Part shown: positions 15,000 through 21,659 of the stretch, one piece after another
How the letters are laid out: each line of letters opens with the position of its first letter
How positions within the stretch are numbered: position 1 is the stretch's first letter
Assembly: GCA_029260905.1 (NCBI GenBank)
Contig: JAJDCH010000004.1
Span: 1-44,959 of the forward strand
Direction: 5' to 3'
Origin: Candidatus Levyibacteriota bacterium
Lineage (GTDB): Bacteria > Patescibacteriota > Microgenomatia > Levybacterales > UBA12049
Length of the DNA: 44,959 nt
Program-made: the position numbers and the translations under genes
The notes under the pieces: model-generated
What the model was told of the DNA's origin: nothing
Seen by the model: only the letters and a program-made list of their open reading frames with translations
Database searches by the model: none

Positions 15000-15905
15000 A
15001 TGAAGACAAAGTCAAAAAATATCCGAAAAAACAACCTAAAATATTGGATAATTTTTGTAACAGCCATTTCCGTAGCATCAATTATCCTTACTATTGGATA
15101 TCTATATTTTCTACCTAAAGATAACCATTTTTTCTTTTCCGACCCAAAAACAATCTACAACAATAATTTTAACTCAAAAAATTATGCTAATGCAAAAAAT
15201 GATTACGAAAACAGATACGAAAATGTAGAACATGGTTTTTCTTTTACGTATCCATGCAAATGGGGAAATCTACTAGAAAAACGTACGCCAGATGAACTCT
15301 ATGCTGAGCAAGGAAGCCAGATAAAACTTGAATTTTCAAATCTCCAAGAAAAAATGCAATCAGGTGGCTCTTCAAATGACTTTAGCGCCAGTAGGGGAAT
15401 AATATTTATTGACATTAAAGACAGTCAATGGACAGCTCTACAAATTACTTGCTCAAGACACCTTCTCTGTCTAAACGACAAAACCTCAAGTAGTAAAGTG
15501 ATTTCCAGATTGGTTTTTCCAGATAAATTACCGCTAGAACAAAATGAAAATAACCAAATTACAATACCTCAGTTTTTTAATAGCACATTTTATAAAGATG
15601 CATACTTTGACATCTATAACTCAACAATAAGCATTCTCGATTTTAAATATTATTTCCTGGAGGATGAGAAGCAATTTTTAAACGATTTTAATGAGATTTT
15701 TCCAGACTACGTAAAGGTTACAAAAATAATTAACACAAATGTATCTGATCTTGAAACAAATGATGCCCTTGCTTACAATCAGGATATTGAAAAAATGAAA
15801 GAGCTTATAGATAAAAATGAAATCTTGCTACCCTTTGATGCAGTTACCACTCAAAACCTATCTGATTTTGATTCAATGGTGTCATCCTTTAAATTCACCA
15901 ACTAA
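15000..15905 (+). CDS. Membrane-anchored exported protein of unknown function
   Basis: The 301-residue protein has a basic start (K-T-K-S-K-N-I-R-K), one membrane segment (about 16-38) and a large extracytoplasmic part rich in Asn, Asp and Tyr. HGFSFTYPCKWG near residue 79 resembles the start of PsbP-like folds seen in many bacterial lipoproteins, but the rest gave me no family. There are three cysteines outside the membrane. It lies between two identical 35-bp promoter repeats, which suggests it was inserted or duplicated into the thrS upstream region. The start is ATG 15000, overlapping the stop of a GTG minicistron. Confidence 0.72.
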   Translation: MKTKSKNIRKNNLKYWIIFVTAISVASIILTIGYLYFLPKDNHFFFSDPKTIYNNNFNSKNYANAKNDYENRYENVEHGFSFTYPCKWGNLLEKRTPDELYAEQGSQIKLEFSNLQEKMQSGGSSNDFSASRGIIFIDIKDSQWTALQITCSRHLLCLNDKTSSSKVISRLVFPDKLPLEQNENNQITIPQFFNSTFYKDAYFDIYNSTISILDFKYYFLEDEKQFLNDFNEIFPDYVKVTKIINTNVSDLETNDALAYNQDIEKMKELIDKNEILLPFDAVTTQNLSDFDSMVSSFKFTN

Positions 15906-15926
15906 CCCTCTAGCTTTTAGCTTATT

Positions 15927-15961
15927 ACTTTATAAAACCTAAAAATTAAGTTATAATCAAA
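15927..15961 (+). repeat. 35-bp direct repeat, copy 2, carrying the thrS promoter
   Basis: Exact copy of 14953-14987. Its TATAAT (15952-15957) lies 7 bases before the thrS ATG at 15965, the usual leaderless spacing of this genome, so this may be the original position. Confidence 0.9.
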
Positions 15962-15964
15962 TCC

Positions 15965-17698
15965 ATGGACAAGAAAAATCTTGAAAATCTTCGTCACTCT
16001 AGCGCGCATCTTCTTGCTGCTGCAATTCTTGAACTTTTTCCTGATACCAAACGAGCGATTGGTCCTGCCATTGAAACAGGATTTTACTATGATTTTGATT
16101 TCGCAAATCCTATCTCAGAGGAAGAATTACCAAAAATTGAGAAAAAAATGACAGAGATACTAAAGACCTGGAAAAATTTTGAAAAAGAAGAAGTGTCAAT
16201 AATAGATGCAAGAAATCAATTTAAAAATGAACCTTACAAACTCGAGCTAATTGAAGAATTTGCCAAAAACAATAAAAATTTGACTATCTACAAATCAGGT
16301 AACTATGAAGATCTCTGCAAAGGAGGCCACTCAGAAAACCCAAGCAAAGAAATTGGCGCGTTTAAACTTCTTTCAATTGCGGGTGCATACTGGAAAGGGA
16401 ACGAGAAAAATAAAATGCTTACACGCATTTACGGCACTGCTTTCCCGAATAAAAAAGAACTTGAGGAATATTTAAATCAATTAGAAGAAGCCAAAAAAAG
16501 AGATCATCGTAAGCTAGGACGTGAACTTGATCTTTTTGTAATATCAGAGCTGGTCGGGGGGGGGCTACCACTTTTTACACCAAAAGGAACACTTTTAAGA
16601 GATCTTCTCTCAGGCTTCTCAGAGTCACTTCAAAAAAGTTATGGATATGAAAAGGTTTGGTCAACTCATATAGCAAAAACTGACTTGTACAAAAAATCAG
16701 GGCATTGGGACAAATTCGGAGATGAGCTTTTCTTGGTAAAAAGTCAGGAAACAGATGATCAATTTATAATGAAGCCAATGAATTGTCCACATCATATTCA
16801 AATCTATAACTCCAAACCAAGATCGTACCGAGATCTTCCAATTAGATACATGGAGACAACAACAGTCTACAGGGATGAAAAAGCAGGAGAGCTACTTGGA
16901 ATCTCAAGGGTTAGGTCTCTTACACAAGACGATGCACATGCTTTCTGTACTATGGATCAAATAGAAAAAGAGTTTGAAAACATTATCTTAATGATTCAAG
17001 AAATGTATGACGCTCTTGACCTAAAATTCAAAGCGCGTCTTTCGTTTAGAAATGATGAAGATAAATATCTAGGTGATAAGAAAAAATGGGTTGAAGCGCA
17101 AAGAATTATTGAAAAAGTGGCAAAAAAACTAAATCTTGAATACTTCATACAAGAAGGTGAAGCTGCTTTTTATGGTCCCAAAATTGATATCATGATAACT
17201 GATTCTCTGGGACGTGAGTGGCAGTGCGCAACTGAGCAGCTTGATTTTGTCCAACCAGAACGTTTTGGCATCACATATGTTGACTCAGACGGAGCAGAAA
17301 AAACACCTGTCATGATTCACAAAGCACTTCTTGGTTCAATTGAAAGATTTCTTTCAGTCTACATAGAACATACTGGCGGGATCTTTCCTGCATGGCTTGC
17401 GCCAATTCAAATTATGCTTCTTCCAATTGCAGATAGACATATAGAATATGCTGAAAAAATTCAAAAACAATTAAAAGAAAAGGGCATAAGGGTAGAACTG
17501 GATTCACGTTCTGAAAGACTTCAAGCCAAAATAAGGGATGCTACTTTACAAAAAGTACCCTATTTAGGTATAATAGGGGATAAAGAGGTTGAGGAGACCT
17601 CTTTATCTGTAAGAAAGAGGAATGGTCAAGACCAGGGGCAAATCCCAGTTGAGACATTTCTCCAAAATTTAAGACAAGAAATTGATAAAAAGATTTAA
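15965..17698 (+). CDS. thrS: Threonyl-tRNA synthetase lacking the TGS domain
   Basis: This class II synthetase charges tRNA-Thr. The second additional (editing) domain starts at once, with the zinc-type editing residues His11, His15 (HSSAHLL), Cys118 and His122 (LCKGGH). The catalytic core has motif 2 (TTTVYRDEKAGELLGISRVR) and motif 3 (MIHKALLGSIERFL). A C-terminal anticodon-binding domain follows (PIQIMLLPIADRHIEYAEKI). E. coli ThrRS is 642 residues; this one is 577 because the N-terminal TGS domain of about 60 residues is missing. It heads the thrS-infC-rpmI-rplT order, also found in E. coli. infC overlaps its 3' end by 17 bases. Confidence 0.97.
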   Translation: MDKKNLENLRHSSAHLLAAAILELFPDTKRAIGPAIETGFYYDFDFANPISEEELPKIEKKMTEILKTWKNFEKEEVSIIDARNQFKNEPYKLELIEEFAKNNKNLTIYKSGNYEDLCKGGHSENPSKEIGAFKLLSIAGAYWKGNEKNKMLTRIYGTAFPNKKELEEYLNQLEEAKKRDHRKLGRELDLFVISELVGGGLPLFTPKGTLLRDLLSGFSESLQKSYGYEKVWSTHIAKTDLYKKSGHWDKFGDELFLVKSQETDDQFIMKPMNCPHHIQIYNSKPRSYRDLPIRYMETTTVYRDEKAGELLGISRVRSLTQDDAHAFCTMDQIEKEFENIILMIQEMYDALDLKFKARLSFRNDEDKYLGDKKKWVEAQRIIEKVAKKLNLEYFIQEGEAAFYGPKIDIMITDSLGREWQCATEQLDFVQPERFGITYVDSDGAEKTPVMIHKALLGSIERFLSVYIEHTGGIFPAWLAPIQIMLLPIADRHIEYAEKIQKQLKEKGIRVELDSRSERLQAKIRDATLQKVPYLGIIGDKEVEETSLSVRKRNGQDQGQIPVETFLQNLRQEIDKKI

Positions 17699-18278
17699 GC
17701 CCAGAAGTAAACAAATATACCGACTCAATCAGCGGATTTTTGCATCAACACTAAGAGTTATTGATGCGGAAGGCAAATTGATAGGAGTTTTGTCAAGACA
17801 AAAAGCTCAAGAACTTGCTAAAGAGCAAGAATTGGATCTGGTTGAAATAGCCCCAAAGGCTCAACCACCAGTTGCAAAGATAATTGATTTTAATAAATTT
17901 CTTTATCAAAAATCAAAAAAGGAAAAAGAGGAGAAAAAACATGCCAAGTCGACTGACACAAAAGAAATAAGACTTGGTCCATTCATGTCTGATAACGATT
18001 TATCAGTAATGATAAGAAGAGGTAGGGAATTTCTTGAAGACGGACATAAGATAAAAATTGTTTTGAAATTCAGAGGAAGACAAATAGTTCATCCAGAATT
18101 CGGACACAAAACGATTGGAAAGCTGGCAGCAGAGTTGTCAGACATTTCAAAAGTTGATAGAGAGGCAAGATTTGAAGGAAGACAGTTGGTTGCTCTCTTG
18201 TCACCTGAAAAAGGGAAAAAACAAAAAGAAGAAATAATTGACAACAAAACAGAAAATAAAGAACAAGAAAGTAAATAA
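17682..18278 (+). CDS. infC: Translation initiation factor IF-3
   Basis: Both IF-3 domains are present: the N-terminal domain (YRLNQRIFASTLRVIDAEGK to AKIIDFNKFLYQ), the lysine-rich linker (QKSKKEKEEKKHAKS) and the C-terminal ribosome-binding domain (EIRLGPFMSDNDLSVMIRRG, then F-R-G-R-Q). A K/E/N-rich tail of about 20 residues follows. The frame is open only from 17673, and the only start candidates that keep the N-terminal domain are TTG 17682 or ATA 17685, inside the end of thrS. Rare starts in infC are a known means of IF-3 self-control. rpmI begins one base after the stop. Confidence 0.95.
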   Translation: MIKRFKPRSKQIYRLNQRIFASTLRVIDAEGKLIGVLSRQKAQELAKEQELDLVEIAPKAQPPVAKIIDFNKFLYQKSKKEKEEKKHAKSTDTKEIRLGPFMSDNDLSVMIRRGREFLEDGHKIKIVLKFRGRQIVHPEFGHKTIGKLAAELSDISKVDREARFEGRQLVALLSPEKGKKQKEEIIDNKTENKEQESK

Positions 18279-18279
18279 A

Positions 18280-18477
18280 ATGAAAACAAAGAAAAAAGTT
18301 AGAGATTCAGTTGCTAAGCGCTTTAAGGTTACAAAAACCGGAAAAGTGATGTTTGAGCATCAATATGGATCACACAAAAAGATAAATAAGTCAAAAAGCA
18401 GAATTAGACGTCAAAAAGAACCTGGAGTTCTAACTGGAAAATTCGCAAAAAAAATAAAGAAAATGTTATCGAAATAA
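18280..18477 (+). CDS. rpmI: Ribosomal protein bL35
   Basis: The 65-residue basic protein begins M-K-T-K-K-K-V-R-D-S-V-A-K-R-F-K-V-T and matches bL35 throughout. The start is ATG 18280. An in-frame extension upstream would run into infC and is not family-like. It lies in the conserved infC-rpmI-rplT order. Confidence 0.96.
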   Translation: MKTKKKVRDSVAKRFKVTKTGKVMFEHQYGSHKKINKSKSRIRRQKEPGVLTGKFAKKIKKMLSK

Positions 18478-18480
18478 TAT

Positions 18481-18501
18481 TTCTTAATTCATAAATCGTA
18501 A
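18481..18501 (+). repeat. Three degenerate heptads between rpmI and rplT
   Basis: TTCTTAA, TTCATAA and ATCGTAA follow in register. They resemble the unit of the perfect TTCCTAA array at 41805. Confidence 0.4.
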
Positions 18502-18510
18502 ATCAAGACT

Positions 18511-18861
18511 ATGAGTAGAATTAAAAGAGGAACAGTATCAAGAAGAAAACACAAAAAGCTTTTGGAGTCAACCAAAGGCTATCGTGGCACAAAATCAAAA
18601 CTTGTTAAAATCGCAAAAGAAGCAAGTCTTCACGCAGCAGCTTATGCTTATCACGGACGAAAACTTAAAAAAAGAGACTTCCGAACTCTATGGATAACCA
18701 GAATTGGTGAAGCAGTTAAAAAAGAAGGTCTTTCTTATAGCGTATTTATCAACAAACTAAAGCAGGCAAAAATAGAAATTGACCGCAAAATATTATCAAG
18801 CATAATAGTTGAAGATCCTGAAGCATTTAAACATATTGTTGAAAGTGCAAAAAAAGTATAA
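18511..18861 (+). CDS. rplT: Ribosomal protein bL20
   Basis: The 116-residue basic protein begins SRIKRGTVSRRKHKKLL, continues with the bL20 pattern KGYRGTKSKLVKIAKEASLH, and has AAYAYHGRKLKKRDFRTLWI in the middle. Full length for the family. bL20 is an early assembly protein of the large subunit and in some bacteria a repressor of its own operon. Its stop codon lies 4 bases before the ATG of the Phe-rich leader peptide. No terminator separates rplT from that leader, so the attenuator can act as the end of the ribosomal-protein operon. Confidence 0.97.
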   Translation: MSRIKRGTVSRRKHKKLLESTKGYRGTKSKLVKIAKEASLHAAAYAYHGRKLKKRDFRTLWITRIGEAVKKEGLSYSVFINKLKQAKIEIDRKILSSIIVEDPEAFKHIVESAKKV

Positions 18862-18865
18862 TCAA

Positions 18866-18919
18866 ATGAAATCTACAAACAAAAAATCATTTGGGTTTTT
18901 CTTTTATTTTACTCCCTAG
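18866..18919 (+). CDS. Phe-rich leader peptide (PheM-like)
   Basis: The 17-codon frame encodes MKSTNKKSFGFFFYFTP and ends in TAG. It has five Phe and one Tyr in residues 9-15. The core F-x-F-F-F-Y-F matches the E. coli pheST leader PheM (from memory, [14 protein letters not shown]), which also sits right after rplT. It is a sensor of charged tRNA-Phe for the downstream attenuator. TATAAT at 18857-18862 is only 3 bases before the ATG, too close for normal leaderless initiation, so the leader may be transcribed mainly by read-through from infC-rpmI-rplT. Confidence 0.88.
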   Translation: MKSTNKKSFGFFFYFTP

Positions 18920-18920
18920 C

Positions 18921-18992
18921 AGGAGGCGTTGGCTTAATTTGTCAACAAAAGGACACCCTTTCCAAGCCTCCTAACATAAGGGAGGTTTTTTT
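18921..18992 (+). promoter_or_regulatory. Transcription attenuator of aroQ-tyrA/pheA-pheST
   Basis: The terminator is CCTCC (18967-18971) pairing with GGAGG (18981-18985), then seven T (18986-18992). The antiterminator is AGGAGGC (18921-18927) with GCCTCCT (18966-18972), extended after one bulged G by TTGG (18929-18932) with CCAA (18962-18965), 11 pairs in all. A third pairing, CTCC (18912-18915) with GGAG (18922-18925), would block the antiterminator. This is the 1:2, 2:3, 3:4 scheme of amino acid attenuators. A ribosome at TAG 18917-18919 covers the antiterminator arm. Confidence 0.9.
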
Positions 18993-19007
18993 ATATAAAA
19001 TAAATAT

Positions 19008-19292
19008 ATGAAAAAAGAAAATACACTCAAAAAATACAGATTTGAGATTGATAAAATTGATGAAAAAATATTATCTCTTCTGGCAAAACGCATAAATATT
19101 AGTAAAAAAATTGGTGAACACAAACTAAAAAACGGCCTCCCAATTGTTGACAAAAAGAGAAAAAGTGAAATATTTGAAAAACTTCAAAAAACTGCAAGTA
19201 AAAAAACCCTTTCAGATGAATTAGTTAAAAATATTTACAAAATAATTCATGACTCATCAGTTGATCTACAGAAAAACATAAAAAAATTATGA
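19008..19292 (+). CDS. aroQ: Chorismate mutase, AroQ type
   Basis: The 94-residue all-helical protein has the AroQ pattern: YRFEIDKIDEKILSLLAKRI, then I-S-K-K-I-G-E-H-K and D-K-K-R-K. It converts chorismate to prephenate, the branch point to Phe and Tyr. The stand-alone size is typical of monofunctional AroQ. It starts 15 bases after the attenuator T-run, and its TGA overlaps the ATG of the next gene by 4 bases, so the two are translationally coupled. The Phe leader upstream is its likely regulator. Confidence 0.92.
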   Translation: MKKENTLKKYRFEIDKIDEKILSLLAKRINISKKIGEHKLKNGLPIVDKKRKSEIFEKLQKTASKKTLSDELVKNIYKIIHDSSVDLQKNIKKL

Positions 19293-20611
19293 AAAAAATA
19301 ACAATAATTGGATTTGGGAGATTTGGAAAAACACTCTACAGCCTACTTTGTGATGACTTTGAAGTTACTGTTTATAACAGAAGCATGATAAGCAATGAAG
19401 AAACAGAGAATTTAAAAATTGCAAAAGACCTAGCTGATGCATACAAAAATGATGTTATATTTTTTGCTGTTCCAATTTCTGCTTTTGAAAAAGTAATATC
19501 AAATCATAAAAAATATTTTCGCCCCAGACATCTACTGATCGATGTTCTTGGCGTAAAATCATTCCCACAAAAAATTTTTGAAAAATACCTCACTGGCCTT
19601 AAAACTCAAGCTATTCTCACTCACCCAATATTTGGGCCAGATAGTGCCGATAAAGACTTTTCTGGACTTCCAATCGTCATGAATAGACATACATCAAGTT
19701 CAGAAAATTTTATATTTTGGAAAAATTTTTTTCAAAGAAAAGGCTTAAGGGTTGTTGAGATGGATCCAATTGAACACGACAAGATGGATGCTTATTCTCA
19801 CGGTCTTACACATTTTATCGGAAGACTGCTTAAAGAATTTGAGATGAAACCTACACCGATTGACACACTTGGCGCAAAAAGACTTCAGACAGTGATTGAA
19901 CAAACCTGTGGTGATAGCTGGGAACTTTTTTCTGATATGCAGCACTATAATAAATTTGCAGAAGAGATGCGAATCAAGCTTGTCAAATCATACGACAAGC
20001 TTTCTCAAAAACTTTTGGGCAATCAAGCAAACCCAGGCTTTGTCACAATCGGCATTCAAGGAGGCAGAGGAAGTTTTAATGAAGAAGCAATATTAGAATA
20101 TATTAAAAGAAAAAATATTAAAAAATACATAATCAAATACCTTCATACCAGTAAAGGTGTTCTCAAAGATCTTGTAACTGGAAAGGTGGATTTTGGTCAA
20201 TTCGCCACTCACAATTCAACAGGGGGAATGGTACTTGAAAGCATTGAGGCGCTTGCTAGATATAGATGTAAAATAGTTGAAGAATTTGAAATAATTATTT
20301 CTCATGCCCTTATGATAAGAACAGATGCAAAAATATCAGATATTACAAGCATAATGACTCATCCACAAGTGCTAGCGCAGTGCAAAAAAAATCTGGCTAA
20401 AAAATATCCAAGTTTTGAAAAAACATCAGGAAAAGGAAAATTGATAGATCATGCTCTTGTTGCCAAAAAATTAGGCGAAAAAAAACTTCCCAAACATATA
20501 GCAACTATGGGAAGCAAAATCCTGGCTGATATTTATGGACTAAAAATAGCTGAAGAAGATCTTCAAGATCTCAAGCAGAATTATACAAGTTTCTTAATTG
20601 TTGAAAGGTAA
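19289..20611 (+). CDS. Prephenate dehydrogenase-prephenate dehydratase fusion (TyrA-PheA)
   Basis: The N-terminal half (1-245) is a TyrA-type prephenate dehydrogenase: Rossmann motif IIGFGRFG (6-13), HPIFGPDSA (112-120) and the helical dimerisation part (DAYSHGLTHFIGRLL). The C-terminal half (253-440) is a prephenate dehydratase: IGIQGGRGSFNEEAI, ATHNSTGGMVLESIEAL, THPQVLAQC and the final N-Y-T-S-F. The usual catalytic motif is T-R-F; here it is T433-S-F435, with Ser in place of Arg. There is no ACT domain. With AroQ it could supply the precursors of both Tyr and Phe. ATG 19289 overlaps aroQ. Confidence 0.85.
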   Translation: MKKITIIGFGRFGKTLYSLLCDDFEVTVYNRSMISNEETENLKIAKDLADAYKNDVIFFAVPISAFEKVISNHKKYFRPRHLLIDVLGVKSFPQKIFEKYLTGLKTQAILTHPIFGPDSADKDFSGLPIVMNRHTSSSENFIFWKNFFQRKGLRVVEMDPIEHDKMDAYSHGLTHFIGRLLKEFEMKPTPIDTLGAKRLQTVIEQTCGDSWELFSDMQHYNKFAEEMRIKLVKSYDKLSQKLLGNQANPGFVTIGIQGGRGSFNEEAILEYIKRKNIKKYIIKYLHTSKGVLKDLVTGKVDFGQFATHNSTGGMVLESIEALARYRCKIVEEFEIIISHALMIRTDAKISDITSIMTHPQVLAQCKKNLAKKYPSFEKTSGKGKLIDHALVAKKLGEKKLPKHIATMGSKILADIYGLKIAEEDLQDLKQNYTSFLIVER

Positions 20612-20614
20612 CTA

Positions 20615-20623
20615 TGCTAAAAT
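20615..20623 (+). promoter_or_regulatory. Extended -10 (TGcTAAAAT) of pheS
   Basis: It ends 6 bases before ATG 20630, so pheST may also be transcribed as a leaderless message independent of the upstream attenuator. Confidence 0.5.
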
Positions 20624-20629
20624 AAAATT

Positions 20630-21658
20630 ATGGAACACGAATTGTTAACAATTAAAAATAATGCGCTTTCATTGATACTTGATGCTGCTGATAGAAAAGA
20701 GCTTGATGAAATTAAACTCCAATTCCTGGGTCGCTCTGGAGAGCTGACAAAAGCCTTAAAGGGATTGTCCAAGCTTAAAAAAGAAGACAGACCCAAAATA
20801 GGAGTAGTTGCCAATGACGTAAAGACGATAATTGAGGATGCAATCTCACAAAGAGAACAGGCATTGGGAAAAGTTCAAAAAAAATCAATAAATATTGATG
20901 TCACAGAACCCGGGACAAAACCTGCTCTTGGCTCCCTTCATCTTGTGACCCAGGCCATGCGTGAGATAACCAAAATTTTTGAAAGCATAGGATTTCAAAG
21001 AGTCCGTTATCCTGAAATAGAATGGGATTGGTACGCATTTGAGGCACTCAATTTTCCTGAAAATCATCCAGCCCGAGATGACTGGGAAACATTTTTTATT
21101 GATCAAAAAAAAAGTGACAAATACGGACCAGTTGTTCTAACGCCCCACACATCAAGTGGCCAGATTAGACAACTTGAAAAAGGCAAGCTACCTGTTAAGA
21201 TGCTGAATATTGCCAAGTGCTATAGACGCCAGTCTGACGTCTCGCATACTCCGATGTTTCACCAATTCGAGACTCTGGTTGTTGGTGAAAATATATCTAT
21301 TTCAGATCTCAAGGGAACGCTTGATTATTTTGTAAAATCATATTTTGGCCAAAACAGAAAATCAAGAATAAGACCATATCATTTTCAGTTCACTGAACCA
21401 TCATTTGAGACAGATGTTTCATGTGGAGTTTGTAATGGGCGTGGCTGCAAACTTTGCAAAGAAGGCTGGCTAGAAATAGGAGGAGCTGGAATGGTCCATC
21501 CAAATGTTTTGAAAAACTGTGGGTTTGATCCTGAAAAATACACAGGCTTTGCATCAGGTTGGGGGGTAGAGAGAGTTCTTATGATGAAAGATGGAATTCA
21601 AATTGATGATCTGAGAACGCTTTATGGCAATGATTTAGATTTTTTGAAACAGTTTTGA
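20630..21658 (+). CDS. pheS: Phenylalanyl-tRNA synthetase alpha subunit
   Basis: The 342-residue class II catalytic subunit has an N-terminal coiled-coil (1-90, FLGRSGELTKALKGL), motif 1 region (VTQAMREITKIFESIGF), motif 2 (CYRRQSDVSHTPMFHQFE) and motif 3 (GWGVERVLMM). A CxxC-type cluster, C-G-V-C-N-G-R-G-C-K-L-C (near 265-276), could bind zinc; it is an insertion found in some bacterial PheS. It forms an alpha2-beta2 enzyme with PheT, whose gene begins one base after the stop. Confidence 0.97.
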   Translation: MEHELLTIKNNALSLILDAADRKELDEIKLQFLGRSGELTKALKGLSKLKKEDRPKIGVVANDVKTIIEDAISQREQALGKVQKKSINIDVTEPGTKPALGSLHLVTQAMREITKIFESIGFQRVRYPEIEWDWYAFEALNFPENHPARDDWETFFIDQKKSDKYGPVVLTPHTSSGQIRQLEKGKLPVKMLNIAKCYRRQSDVSHTPMFHQFETLVVGENISISDLKGTLDYFVKSYFGQNRKSRIRPYHFQFTEPSFETDVSCGVCNGRGCKLCKEGWLEIGGAGMVHPNVLKNCGFDPEKYTGFASGWGVERVLMMKDGIQIDDLRTLYGNDLDFLKQF

Positions 21659-21659
21659 T

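Noticed and set aside
18857-18862. TATAAT as the promoter of the Phe leader peptide
   Set aside because: It is only 3 bases from the ATG, overlaps the rplT stop and has no -35 at 16-18 bases. Read-through from the rplT operon is at least as likely, so it is not listed as a promoter.
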